Source: Actinobacteria bacterium UBA2286
GTDB lineage: Bacteria; Actinomycetota; Coriobacteriia; Anaerosomatales; Anaerosomataceae
DNA: 64,000 nucleotides
Direction of reading: 5' to 3'
Assembly: GCA_002345925.1 (NCBI GenBank)
Contig: DDWM01000060.1
Coordinates: 1-64,000 of the forward strand
The translations under genes and the position numbers were made by a program. Below, piece by piece: positions 1-9,017 of this stretch. Numbering within the stretch: the stretch's first letter is position 1; each line of letters opens with the position of its first letter. The notes beneath the pieces were generated by a model. It did not search any database, was not told the DNA's origin, and was given only the letters and a program-made list of their open reading frames with translations.

Positions 1-171
1 CACCAGGACCCATTCGCCTCCAGGGCGGTATTGTGGGGAGAGGCTCCCCTGCTGTCAAACCGCGCGCTCTTGATTGCGTGAGAGAACTCTCATTGGTCGC
101 TCATCGGCGGCTCATGCGCCAACCCGATACTTCGGTAGAGCACGCAAGACACACAACCGGAGCCGAGGCCC

Positions 172-1575
172 ATGAAACGACTCTTCGCTCTACTGAGACG
201 ACGACCGGCGGTGACCGCACTTGCAGCTGTCGTTGTGCTCGCCGCACTCATCGGCGGAGGCGTCGCGACCACTGAATACACAAGCCGCCCGGCGTTCTGC
301 ACCTCGTGCCACGAGATGACCCCCTACTACACCGCCTGGGATGCCGGCGCGCATTCGGACGTCTCATGCATCTCATGCCACGTCGACCCCGGCCTTGAAG
401 CGCAGGTCTCGCATAAGTTCGTCGCACTCAAAGAGGTCTACAACCACTTCACGACCGAGCCGAAGTTCCCGGGTGCTGTGACCGCCGTCCCCGACAGCCG
501 ATGCATGGCCTGCCACAGCGGCACGATCGACACCGGCATCGAAGGATTCTCGCACGAGACACATCGCGGCAGCCGCTCCTGCGTGGACTGCCACGCGAGC
601 GCCGGGCATAAGGTAACCTCGGCCGCACTTGCCGAGGCGGGCATTCTCGACACGGCAGCAGCACAGAACCGCGAACTCCTAATCGTAGCCTCCGCCGGAA
701 GAGGCATCGCGAACGTGCCCGGACATGTAAGGGTGACGTGCTCGAGCTGCCATGATCTGGCCGCGACCGGCTGCGCTAGCTGCCACACCCGCGATGCCGA
801 GAAACACCCTCAACTCACCAGCGTGACGGCCACTGCAACAGGTGCGATCACTTCGTGCGCCACGTGCCACGCCACCGCAGCGTCGTGGGCGTTCTCCCAC
901 CCGGACAAAGCTTCTGCCTGCACGGACTGCCACACAAAGCCCGCTGAACATCGGACCGGCGCATGCGCGACGTGCCACGAAACGGGTGTCACCTGGAAGT
1001 TCCAGCACCCGAAATCGACCGCCAAGTGCACGGACTGCCACTCCCGGCCCGCAGCGCACTCGACGCGCACCTGCGTCACATGCCACGAAACAGGCGCCTC
1101 CTGGAAGTTCCAGCACCCGACGTCGACGTCATGCTCCAACTGCCACAAGGCACCCGCGAAGCACTACTCGGGCACATGCTCTGCCTGCCACTCGCCAAAG
1201 GTAGCGTTCGCAAGGGCGAAGTTCTCGCACCCTGGCAGTGGCGCGACATGCACCAACTGCCATACACGGCCGAGCGGACACTCGACCAAGTCCTGCGTGA
1301 GCTGCCACAAGCCCGGCGGATCATGGAAGTTCTATCACCCAACATCAAAGTCGTGCTCGTCTTGCCACTCGGCACCGTCCAAGCACTACGGAACTACTTG
1401 TTCGTCTTGCCACAACCCCACCAAGGCATGGAGAAGCGCGACGTTCTCTCACCCGAGAATTCAGGGTGGCGAGCACACGTACAAGAGTTTCGCGTGCACC
1501 AACTGCCACACCAACGGGTATTCCTCGGCATCATGCACCAAGTGCCACGGCGCGGACGAACCGGATGATGACTAG
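172..1575 (+). CDS. 19-haem c-type cytochrome, membrane anchored (NapC/NirT-like N-terminus)
   Basis: A periplasmic or surface electron-transfer protein of 467 aa. Nineteen CxxCH haem-binding motifs can be counted, the first at residues 43-47 (CTSCH) and the last about ten residues before the C-terminus. A hydrophobic helix at roughly residues 13-33 acts as an uncleaved anchor, and the first two motifs after it resemble the NapC/NirT quinol-oxidising domain. From about residue 225 the haem motifs fall in recurring units built around WKF(Q/Y)HP, which suggests internal duplication; the tail is acidic (DEPDDD). It is followed by a small secreted or anchored protein and a two-component system, so expression may be signal controlled. 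The number of haems and the anchor suggest an electron conduit to the cell exterior; substrate and partner are not visible. Confidence 0.93.
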   Translation: MKRLFALLRRRPAVTALAAVVVLAALIGGGVATTEYTSRPAFCTSCHEMTPYYTAWDAGAHSDVSCISCHVDPGLEAQVSHKFVALKEVYNHFTTEPKFPGAVTAVPDSRCMACHSGTIDTGIEGFSHETHRGSRSCVDCHASAGHKVTSAALAEAGILDTAAAQNRELLIVASAGRGIANVPGHVRVTCSSCHDLAATGCASCHTRDAEKHPQLTSVTATATGAITSCATCHATAASWAFSHPDKASACTDCHTKPAEHRTGACATCHETGVTWKFQHPKSTAKCTDCHSRPAAHSTRTCVTCHETGASWKFQHPTSTSCSNCHKAPAKHYSGTCSACHSPKVAFARAKFSHPGSGATCTNCHTRPSGHSTKSCVSCHKPGGSWKFYHPTSKSCSSCHSAPSKHYGTTCSSCHNPTKAWRSATFSHPRIQGGEHTYKSFACTNCHTNGYSSASCTKCHGADEPDDD

Positions 1576-1636
1576 GATGAGCTGGAGCGACGTATACACA
1601 CTAGTGAAGCCGGAGCACGCAAAGGGAGCTGGCAAG

Positions 1637-2065
1637 ATGATCGGCAGATGGCGGCAGAGTATCCTGGTGAGCCTCACGGCCGCCCTGTTCCTCGGCGCGG
1701 CCGGAGCCTACGCGATCTCGCTCGGCAGCCTGACAAGCCCTTCGCGCGCCGACCTGCCTGTTATCGCGCTCTCCGGCTCCATCGACCCCGGCTCCGTGGC
1801 GGCAACCACACCTCCGGAACCTGCAGTTGAGACTACGGCAGCCGCAGAGACAGCCACAGAGCCCACGGTACCGGCAGCAACAGCGGCACCTGCCAGGACC
1901 AGCAAACCGGCAGCGAAGAAGGATGCTCCCCGCGAGGTGATCACGCCGGATGTTCGCGAGGAGGATCCCGATGACGACGAGGACGATGAGATCTACAAGC
2001 ACGATGACGAGGAATCCTCAGACAGGGAATCATCTTCCAGAGACGAGCCGGAACTCGATGATTAG
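1637..2065 (+). CDS. small secreted or anchored Ala/Thr/Pro-rich protein with acidic tail
   Basis: I do not recognise this 142-aa protein. The start at 1637 is preferred over the in-frame ATG at 1577 because AAAGGGAG precedes it at good spacing and because it puts a positively charged N-terminus (MIGRWRQS) directly before a hydrophobic segment at about residues 8-28, as in a signal peptide or anchor. The middle is low-complexity (Ala, Thr, Pro, Glu) and the last 45 residues are strongly acidic with several Asp and Glu runs. It begins about 60 bases after the multihaem cytochrome and reads in the same direction, so the two are probably cotranscribed. A spacer or scaffold for the cytochrome is possible, but nothing in the sequence proves it. 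Confidence 0.6.
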   Translation: MIGRWRQSILVSLTAALFLGAAGAYAISLGSLTSPSRADLPVIALSGSIDPGSVAATTPPEPAVETTAAAETATEPTVPAATAAPARTSKPAAKKDAPREVITPDVREEDPDDDEDDEIYKHDDEESSDRESSSRDEPELDD

Positions 2066-2098
2066 TGCTCGGCTCTGATCGGAAACTGAGGAGCCCAC

Positions 2099-2764
2099 AT
2101 GAGGATTCTGCTGGTCGAAGATGAGGACCGCATCGCATCGTTCATGGCTGACGGTCTCACCGCAGAAGGACACGCTGTAGAACGCGCCGCAACCGCTCAC
2201 GACGCGGTCGGCATGTCCGCTGCGCACGTCTACGACCTCATACTGCTCGACCTGGTGCTTCCCGACGGTAACGGGCGCGACGTGCTTCGCACGATCAGAG
2301 CGCGCGACACTGAAGTTCCAATCATCGTGGTAACGGCTATAGGTGAGATCGACGACAAAGTCGACTTGCTCGATCTTGGTGCCGACGACTACCTGGTGAA
2401 GCCGATCGCATTCGCTGAGCTTGCCGCCCGGGTGCGCGCGGCTTGCCGCCACGGCCAGCGAAGCTCGCGAACCATCGAAACCGCCGAGATCACCCTCGAT
2501 GTCCGCACCCGAATCGCCACACACGCGGGTCACTCGGCAGATCTACCTTCGCGCGAGTTCTCCTTGCTTGAGTACCTGATGCGACATCCGGGGCAAGTGC
2601 TCACGCGCCAGCAGATCCTCGACACCGTCTGGGGCTTCGGTTTTGAGAGCGCGTCAAACATCGTCGACGTCTACGTTGGCTATCTCAGGCGCAAGCTTGA
2701 CCGCCGAGGAGGGCCGTCGGTCATCGAGACGGTTCGAGGAGCGGGGTACCGTGTCCGGCCGTAG
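2099..2764 (+). CDS. OmpR/PhoB-family response regulator
   Basis: A DNA-binding response regulator of 221 aa. The receiver domain (about 1-115) has the acidic pair in VEDED, the phosphoacceptor Asp51 in LLDLVLPDG, Thr79 and Lys101 in YLVKP. The C-terminal half is a winged-helix effector domain of the OmpR type, ending in TVRGAGYRVRP. A good ribosome binding site, GAGGAG, precedes the ATG. The gene overlaps the start of the following histidine kinase, so the two form one transcription unit. It probably controls the preceding cytochrome genes or its own operon, but no operator was identified. Confidence 0.95.
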   Translation: MRILLVEDEDRIASFMADGLTAEGHAVERAATAHDAVGMSAAHVYDLILLDLVLPDGNGRDVLRTIRARDTEVPIIVVTAIGEIDDKVDLLDLGADDYLVKPIAFAELAARVRAACRHGQRSSRTIETAEITLDVRTRIATHAGHSADLPSREFSLLEYLMRHPGQVLTRQQILDTVWGFGFESASNIVDVYVGYLRRKLDRRGGPSVIETVRGAGYRVRP

Positions 2765-4163
2765 GCGCCTTACGGCCTCGGGGCGCGTCGCCCTGGCGAT
2801 GACGCTCACGCTGACCGTTGGCGTCGTCGCCCTTGCGTTGACGTCGTACCTCGCGGTCTCGCGCGGCCTGCAGGCTGACATCGACCGAGGGTTGCTCCGC
2901 GAATCCGAGGCGTTCATGGCGGCCGTCCATAGCGGGGAAGCCGAGGAAGGCGACGCCGGCCTTGTGGAGATCGCGCGCACCTACCTGGCTGCACGCACGA
3001 AAGCCGAGACGGGCGCCCAGCCGATACTGCTCGTACGCCTATCGGACGGGCGCGTTTTGTCCAACTCCGACGTGAAGCTTGAGACTGCCGAGGGAAACAC
3101 CGAGCTGCCAGTCCCCGGATTCAGCATGGTGGTGCTCGACGGCGAGCAGTACCGGGTAGCGACAGCACCGATGGTCGATGCGAGCGGAGCGGTCGCTGGC
3201 GTCTTCCAGGCGGCGCTTTCGACTGCGTACATGCGCGGCGTGGCGGCTAATCTCGGTGGGACGCTTGGCCTTGGAGGCGCGCTCGTGGTGATCCTCGGCG
3301 CGATACTCTCGGCGTGGGCCGCCCGCGCGAGCCTCAGTCCGCTGCGCAAGGTGTCGGCGACGGCCGGCCAGATCACGCAATCATCGCTCGGCGACCGCGT
3401 GCCGTATGACGGTCCGGATGACGAGGTCGGCGCGATGGTCGAGTCATTCAACAGGATGCTCGATCGGCTTGAGATCGCGTTCACCGAGCAGCGCCGGTTC
3501 GTGGCGGATGCGTCGCATGAGCTCAGGACGCCCATCGCCGTCGTCTGCGGGAATCTCGACCTGATCGACCACCCACGCACCGACGAAGAGTCAAAGCAGC
3601 GGGCCCTCGAAGCGATTCGCGACGAAGCGGGACGCCTCGAACGACTGGTTGATGACCTGCTCGCGCTCGCACGGCTCGAAAGTCGCCCACTGCGTGAGTT
3701 CCAACTCCTTGATGTCGCAACCATGGCCGAGGAGGCAGTCGTGCGCGCCCGCGCGATCGGGGGTCCCAAGATCATCGATGACGTGCCTGCGGGACTCTGG
3801 GTGAGCGGCGACCCCGACCAACTCGATCAGGCGCTCCTCAACCTTATGCGCAACGCGATCACGCACACGCCAGCGGACGGGATCGTGACCATCTCGGCAC
3901 GCACTGAGGGCGACAACGTGGTCATTTCGATCAGCGACACCGGCTCCGGCATACGTGCGGACGACCTGCCGAGACTATTCGATCGCTTCTACCGCGCTCA
4001 GGGACCAAGGGCAGCTACCAGTGGGGGCAGCGGGCTGGGGCTTGCGATCACGAAGCGCCTCGTGGAGCTGCACCACGGCACGATAGAAGCGCACAACGCT
4101 GTTGGAGGTGGAGCGATCTTCACGCTCCGGCTGCGAAAACAGAGCGCCCCGAAAGACGCCTAG
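2751..4163 (+). CDS. HAMP-domain sensor histidine kinase
   Basis: A membrane sensor kinase of 470 aa. The GTG at 2751 is chosen because GAGGAG lies upstream and translation then starts just before the regulator's stop, a typical coupled overlap. Two hydrophobic segments, at about residues 13-35 and 160-185, bracket an extracytoplasmic sensor region of about 125 residues with no recognised domain. They are followed by a HAMP linker, a HisKA dimerisation domain with His256 in DASHELRTP, and a HATPase domain with N-box (NLMRNAITHTP), G1 (DTGSGI) and G2 (GGSGLGL) motifs. It phosphorylates the adjacent OmpR-type regulator. Its stop codon overlaps the stop codon of the convergent selB. Confidence 0.94.
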   Translation: MSGRRRLTASGRVALAMTLTLTVGVVALALTSYLAVSRGLQADIDRGLLRESEAFMAAVHSGEAEEGDAGLVEIARTYLAARTKAETGAQPILLVRLSDGRVLSNSDVKLETAEGNTELPVPGFSMVVLDGEQYRVATAPMVDASGAVAGVFQAALSTAYMRGVAANLGGTLGLGGALVVILGAILSAWAARASLSPLRKVSATAGQITQSSLGDRVPYDGPDDEVGAMVESFNRMLDRLEIAFTEQRRFVADASHELRTPIAVVCGNLDLIDHPRTDEESKQRALEAIRDEAGRLERLVDDLLALARLESRPLREFQLLDVATMAEEAVVRARAIGGPKIIDDVPAGLWVSGDPDQLDQALLNLMRNAITHTPADGIVTISARTEGDNVVISISDTGSGIRADDLPRLFDRFYRAQGPRAATSGGSGLGLAITKRLVELHHGTIEAHNAVGGGAIFTLRLRKQSAPKDA

Positions 4164-6067
4164 CCGCGCTTGCCGAGCGTGCGAATGTCGCCGTCTCGCT
4201 TGGTGATGCCCTGCGCATCAAAGTACTCGAGCAGCGGCAGTATGAATTTGCGGCTGCTCCCGGTGATATCGCGCGCTTCTTTCGCGAGGATCTCGCCGTG
4301 CTGCTTCAGGTGCGCGACGATCTGGTCGCGTGCGGTTTCGACCGCTCCCGCGTCGAAGTGCAGCTCGGGTCCTACGCGCACGATCGCACCCTCGGCCACG
4401 AGCTTCGTGAGGGCCTTGCGCACGACTCCGGCGTCGATGTCTACCGCTGCTGCAAGCTCGGCTACGGTTGCCGGTGCAAGCCCCTGAGAGCGCAGCAGCG
4501 GCACGAGCGCGTCGCGGGCAGCTTCTCCCTCGGCAAGCGCAGTTGAAGCGGCCTTGGGGTGCCTGACCTCGCCACCGGCGAGCACGGCGGCCGAGCGCTC
4601 GACCGCGACGGCGAGTAGGCCGTCAAAGACCTTCGGTTCAAGGCGACGGTCGACTCTATCGCGCAGTGCAAGCGCGGCGATGCCGGTCGCTTTCGGGTTC
4701 TGTTCGTGGAACTTGAGCAGCTCACGCTCGATCGAATCCAGGAAGTGCTGCTGCGCGCCTTCTGTCACGAAGTACGTGTCATTGCCGACCTTGAGACGCT
4801 GCAGGGCCGCCTTGTTGAGGTCGTCGGCGACCCCGGCGCGCGGAACGCCAAGCGCGAGCGCGACTTGCGCCGACGTCATCGGCAGCGCACGCGCGGCAAG
4901 CAGCCCAATAGCCGCCGAGGAGAGATCGTGTGCGATGAGCGCCTCAAGCAGATCGCGCTCGTACTGCTTGAGCTGTGTGCGACGGGGCGGAAGCGCGTCG
5001 AGCACGACTCCACCGCCGATCGTCCACATCGGGGAGTACGAGCGGATGATGAAATGGTCACCGTAACGCGGCGAGAGCGGCTCCTCCAGGCGTACCTGAG
5101 CGACTCCACGGCCACCGGGCATAAGCGACGGCACGTCCATGAGCAGCACGCGTCCGAGCACCTCGCGCGTGCCGTGATGCACGTGGACGCGGGCTCCGCT
5201 CTCGAAGGGCTTGGTCTCGCTGCCGAGGTACGTGATGTGCGCGTCGAAGCGCTCGGTGACGGTGAGCGTCCCGGGCTCCGCCACGATGTCGCCGCGGTTG
5301 ACCTCGTCGCGCTCCACACCGGCCAGGTTGACCGCAACGCGGTTGCCGGCGACGGCCTTCTCGGCCTGCTCGCCGTGCATCTGCACCGAGCGGATCCTCC
5401 CCTTCACTCCCGACGGGTAGAGCTCCACCGGCGCGTCTCGCTCGGCAGAACCGCTCCACAGCGTGCCGGTGACAACCGTTCCCGCGCCGGCGATGGTGAA
5501 CACGCGGTCCACCGGAAGTCGCATGGGAAGATTCGACTGACGCGCGCTCGCCTCGGCAGCAACTTCGTCAATTGCCGAGAGAAGATCGGGCAGCCCGGCT
5601 CCGCTCTTGGATGAGACCGGAACGATCGGCGCGCCAGCGATAGACGTGCCTTCCAGCAGCGTGCGGATATCCTCGGTGACAAGCTCTATCCAGTCCTCAT
5701 CGGCAAGATCGGACTTGGTGAGTGCGACCACGCCCTTCGGGATGCCGAGGAGATCGATGATCGCCAGGTGCTCGCGGGTCTGCGGCATGACGCCATCGTC
5801 GGCAGCGACCACGAAGAGCACCACGTCGATGCCTGTGGCGCCTGCGACCATCTGGCGCACGAACTTCTCGTGACCGGGAACGTCGACGACTCCCATCGTG
5901 CGGCCGCTCGGCAGCTCAAGCTGCGCGAAGCCAAGCTCGATGGTAACGCCGCGTTCTTTCTCCTCGGGCAGGCGATCGGGGTCAGTGCCGGTGAGCGCGC
6001 GCACCAGCGAGGACTTGCCGTGGTCGATGTGTCCAGCCGTGCCGAGGACGAGCGATGGGCCGGTCAT
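4160..6067 (-). CDS. selB: selenocysteine-specific translation elongation factor
   Basis: SelB delivers selenocysteyl-tRNA(Sec) to UGA codons by binding GTP and the SECIS hairpin of the mRNA. The 635-aa product has an EF-Tu-type GTPase domain with G1 GHIDHGKS near residue 12, a DVPGHEKF G3 motif and TKSDL as G4. EF-Tu-like beta-barrel domains follow, and a C-terminal region of about 250 residues fits the winged-helix repeats that bind SECIS RNA. Length matches the family (about 610-640 aa). It lies three bases downstream of selA and is the last gene of a selD-yedF-selA-selB operon. No tRNA-Sec gene was found in the window. Confidence 0.96.
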   Translation of the reverse strand: MTGPSLVLGTAGHIDHGKSSLVRALTGTDPDRLPEEKERGVTIELGFAQLELPSGRTMGVVDVPGHEKFVRQMVAGATGIDVVLFVVAADDGVMPQTREHLAIIDLLGIPKGVVALTKSDLADEDWIELVTEDIRTLLEGTSIAGAPIVPVSSKSGAGLPDLLSAIDEVAAEASARQSNLPMRLPVDRVFTIAGAGTVVTGTLWSGSAERDAPVELYPSGVKGRIRSVQMHGEQAEKAVAGNRVAVNLAGVERDEVNRGDIVAEPGTLTVTERFDAHITYLGSETKPFESGARVHVHHGTREVLGRVLLMDVPSLMPGGRGVAQVRLEEPLSPRYGDHFIIRSYSPMWTIGGGVVLDALPPRRTQLKQYERDLLEALIAHDLSSAAIGLLAARALPMTSAQVALALGVPRAGVADDLNKAALQRLKVGNDTYFVTEGAQQHFLDSIERELLKFHEQNPKATGIAALALRDRVDRRLEPKVFDGLLAVAVERSAAVLAGGEVRHPKAASTALAEGEAARDALVPLLRSQGLAPATVAELAAAVDIDAGVVRKALTKLVAEGAIVRVGPELHFDAGAVETARDQIVAHLKQHGEILAKEARDITGSSRKFILPLLEYFDAQGITKRDGDIRTLGKRG

Positions 6068-6070
6068 CTA

Positions 6071-7465
6071 CTAGCGCTCCACGAGCGCCGCGAGCGCGGA
6101 AACGATCTCGGCTTCTTCGCCGAGCGTGAGTGTTCGAGGATCGATGAGGAGCCGGTCGGCGTTGATGCGGGCGACGATAGGCACATCGCCGCAACGCAGC
6201 CGCACCTCAAGCTCGGTCACGCTCATCTGCTGCGGGACGATCGCCACGACCACGGTAGGGATATCCTCCATCGGCATCGCGCCACCACCGGCACGCGAGA
6301 CGTCCTCGGACGTCCCTGCCAAATACGCGTCGCCGCAAGCGCGGCCGATCTCATCGGCCAGGCGCACGGCCCGCTCGGCGATTGATTCTTTCGTTGCCGA
6401 GAGCATTGAGAGCGTTGGGATATCACGTCGGGCGAGGTCTTCGTCCAGGTACAGCCGAAGCGTCACTTCGAGCGCCGCGAGCGTCATCTTGTCGAGCCGG
6501 ATGGCGCGCGCGAGCGGATGCTTCTTGAGAGCGGCTATCACGTGCCACTTACCTGCGATGATGCCGGCCTGCGGTCCGCCGAGCAGCTTGTCGCCGCTGC
6601 ACGTGACAACGTCGGCGCCGGCAGCGATCGACTCGGCAACCGTGGGCTCGTACGGCAGGCCCCACTTGCGCAGGTCAACGAGCACCCCGGAGCCCTGGTC
6701 TTCCATCACTGGAATCCCGTGCTGGCCGGCCAGACTCACCAGGTCGCCAAGCGTGACCTCCTCGGTGAAGCCGACCACGCGGTAGTTGCTGGTGTGTACC
6801 TTGAGGAGCAGTCCGGTTGCGGGCGTGAGCGCCTTCTCGTAGTCGCTCAGGTGTGTCTTGTTGGTGGTGCCGACCTCGACCATGGTGGCGCCGCTTTCGG
6901 CCATCACGTCCGGCACGCGGAAGCTGCCGCCGATCTCCACGAGCTGCCCGCGGCTCACGATTGCTTCCTTGCCACGTGCAAGCCCGGCCAGGCCGAGCAG
7001 AACCGCCGCCGCGTTGTTGTTGACCGCCATCGCGGCCTCGGCGCCGGTGAGTTTGCAGATGAGCTCCTCAACGTGGCTATGACGGCTGCCACGCTCGCCG
7101 CTGGCTACATCGTATTCAAGAGTCGAGTAGCCGCCTGCGACCTCAGCCACAGCCTCCACGGCCTCGCGCGCCAGGCGCGAGCGGCCGAGGTTGGTGTGCA
7201 CGACGATGCCCGTGGCGTTGATGACCCGCCGGAGCGAGCGCGTCGACTTGATCTCCACCAGATCGATCACTGCAGTAGCGACGTCATCCTCGGCAAGCTC
7301 ATCACGCATGCCCGAGAGTATCTCGGCGCGAATTGCGTCGAGCGTCTCTCGGATGGCATCGGTGAGTACCGTGCGAGGGTGCGCTCCGGCAAGCGCGGCG
7401 ATGTCGGCGCGTTCCAGCAACCGGTCGACCTTGGGAAGCGAGCGCAACAGCGATTGAGTATCCAT
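6071..7465 (-). CDS. selA: L-seryl-tRNA(Sec) selenium transferase
   Basis: SelA converts seryl-tRNA(Sec) to selenocysteyl-tRNA(Sec) using selenophosphate and pyridoxal phosphate. The 464-aa protein has the expected length. The PLP Schiff-base lysine is probably Lys293 in [11 protein letters not shown]. Other family segments visible are [16 protein letters not shown] near residue 81 and MEDQGSG near residue 254. It sits between the YedF-like gene and selB, all on the minus strand with short gaps. Confidence 0.97.
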   Translation of the reverse strand: MDTQSLLRSLPKVDRLLERADIAALAGAHPRTVLTDAIRETLDAIRAEILSGMRDELAEDDVATAVIDLVEIKSTRSLRRVINATGIVVHTNLGRSRLAREAVEAVAEVAGGYSTLEYDVASGERGSRHSHVEELICKLTGAEAAMAVNNNAAAVLLGLAGLARGKEAIVSRGQLVEIGGSFRVPDVMAESGATMVEVGTTNKTHLSDYEKALTPATGLLLKVHTSNYRVVGFTEEVTLGDLVSLAGQHGIPVMEDQGSGVLVDLRKWGLPYEPTVAESIAAGADVVTCSGDKLLGGPQAGIIAGKWHVIAALKKHPLARAIRLDKMTLAALEVTLRLYLDEDLARRDIPTLSMLSATKESIAERAVRLADEIGRACGDAYLAGTSEDVSRAGGGAMPMEDIPTVVVAIVPQQMSVTELEVRLRCGDVPIVARINADRLLIDPRTLTLGEEAEIVSALAALVER

Positions 7466-7526
7466 AGCCTCATTCTAGCCCAGAGTGCGGCGCAAACGTC
7501 GAGTCACGCCAGCGGATTGCGTGTTT

Positions 7527-7865
7527 CTACCCCACGCTCACGACGTCATCGGCGGCCATGAAGGCCTCAACCGTTCCGCTCATCGCGCCGACCTCGCCCA
7601 CCGCGAGCGAATCCATGAGCCCGTAGTAGTCGAGGCATGTCCCGCAGCTCTTGATCGCAACGCCGTCTGCGGCAAGCAACTTGATGTCGTCGAGTGCGGT
7701 CGAATGCTCGCAGGTGAGCCGCACCCCGCTGTTCATGAAGAGCACTGCCGAGGGCTTGGCCTCGGTGCGTGCAAGCGAATAGAGAAACGACTGCATCAGC
7801 TTGAGACCGAGCTCCCGCTCACCGTCACCGATACTGTCCGAGTTCACGAAGATGACTTTCCCCAC
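7527..7865 (-). CDS. yedF: YedF-like selenium-metabolism protein, DsrE-type domain only
   Basis: A 112-aa protein matching the C-terminal DsrE-like half of the sulfurtransferase-like selenium-metabolism protein YedF. The order GKVIFVNSDSIG at the start, a conserved Cys in LTCEHS and the CxxC-type KSCGTCLDYYG support this. The usual N-terminal TusA-like domain is missing, and no reading frame for it precedes the start. It lies between selD and selA, consistent with handling reduced selenium. The function of the family is not firmly established. Confidence 0.85.
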   Translation of the reverse strand: MGKVIFVNSDSIGDGERELGLKLMQSFLYSLARTEAKPSAVLFMNSGVRLTCEHSTALDDIKLLAADGVAIKSCGTCLDYYGLMDSLAVGEVGAMSGTVEAFMAADDVVSVG

Positions 7866-7901
7866 AGCGTGCTCCTTTCCGGCGACCCACTCGGCCGCTC
7901 G

Positions 7902-8930
7902 CTACTTGATGATGATGCGTCCGGCCTCGCCAGCGATGACACGACCGATGACCGCCGCCTCCTCGCCTCTCTCGGCGAGCGCAATGAGCAGCGCCTCCAC
8001 GCGCTCGGCAGGAAGCGACATGAGAAGGCCGCCGCTCGTCTGCGGATCGGCCAGCACGCCGCGCCACGCTCTGTCCGCCGGGCCCCAGTCTACCGAGCCC
8101 TCAAGGAACGCAATCACGTCGGCGGTACGTCCGGGTATCACGCCATCTTCCGAGTACTGCAGCACATCGCGCCAGAGCGGCAACGACGCGAGTTCGAGTT
8201 CGATCGACACACCACTGCCGAGCGCCATCTCGCGGGCGTGGCCTGCGATCCCAAAGCCGGTGATGTCGGTACCCGCGTTCACGCCGACCTCGACCATCGC
8301 TTCGGCGGCCGCGCGGTTGAGGTGCGCCATGCTCTCGATGACCGCAGCGAGCGAACTCTCGGTCTCAAGTCCCTGCTTCAGCGCGGTGTTCATGATGCCG
8401 ACGCCGAGACGTTTCGTGAGCACAAGTACATCGCCCTCACACGCGCCGACGTTGCGAACGACTTTGTCGGGGTCACAGATTCCCATGACCGAAAGCCCGT
8501 ACTTGGGCTCCTTGTCGTCGATGGTGTGACCGCCAACTATCACGGCCCCGGCCTCGCGGACCTTGTCGGCACCGCCCTGCAGCACCCGCGCTGCTATCTC
8601 GGCGGGTAGCGAACACGGCATTGCCAGGAGGTTCATGGCTGTGAGCGGTCGCCCGCCCATCGCGTAGACATCGGAGAGCGCGTTGGCTGCTGTGATACGC
8701 CCGAAGTCATACGGGTCGTCCACCATCGGCGTGAAGAAGTCGACCGTAAGCAGCACGGCCTGGTCGCCGAGACGGTACACAGCGGCATCATCGGAGGTGT
8801 CGTAGCCGACCATGAGGTCGTCCGACGTGCCGGGAGACATATGCTCGAGCACGGCTGCGAGGTCACCCGGACCCCACTTAGCGGCTCAACCCGACTTGGT
8901 GGAGAGCTGCGTGAGACGGACCTGCTCCAT
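7902..8930 (-). CDS. selD: selenide, water dikinase; selenocysteine-containing (TGA read-through)
   Basis: SelD makes selenophosphate from selenide and ATP. A conventional reading starts at 8852 and loses the catalytic N-terminus. Reading on upstream through one in-frame TGA gives a start at ATG 8930, preceded by GAGGAG at suitable distance, and an N-terminus reading MEQVRLTQLSTKSG-U-AAKWGPGDL. The UGA codon (8886-8888) falls at residue 15 with Lys at residue 18, the same spacing as the catalytic Cys17 and Lys20 of E. coli SelD. The total of 342 aa is normal for the family. Downstream the family pattern continues (DDAAVY, GTDITGFGIAGHA, TDPQTSGG-type end). A SECIS-like hairpin follows the UGA. 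First gene of the selenium operon. Confidence 0.93.
8857..8888 (-). promoter_or_regulatory. selD UGA (Sec) codon and SECIS-like hairpin
   Basis: On the coding strand the TGA at 8888-8886 is followed, after 8 bases, by GTGGGGTC (8877-8870), a five-base loop CGGGT (8869-8865) and GACCTCGC (8864-8857). The arms can form eight pairs, two of them G-U wobbles. The distance from the UGA and the G/U-rich loop agree with bacterial SECIS elements, which lie just inside the coding region and bind SelB. Confidence 0.75.
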
Positions 8931-9017
8931 GATGCTCCTCGGTGCGACGCGCGGCAGTAGCCGCATAAGCGGACCTGATACAAAGCATTATAGCGCGTTG
9001 CGTTGTAGGCGCGCTGA

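Noticed and set aside
842..1568. Short tandem repeats in the cytochrome gene resembling a repeat array
   Set aside because: The repetition follows the CxxCH coding units and varies in spacing; there are no constant repeats with unique spacers, so it is not a CRISPR array. No CRISPR array was seen elsewhere.
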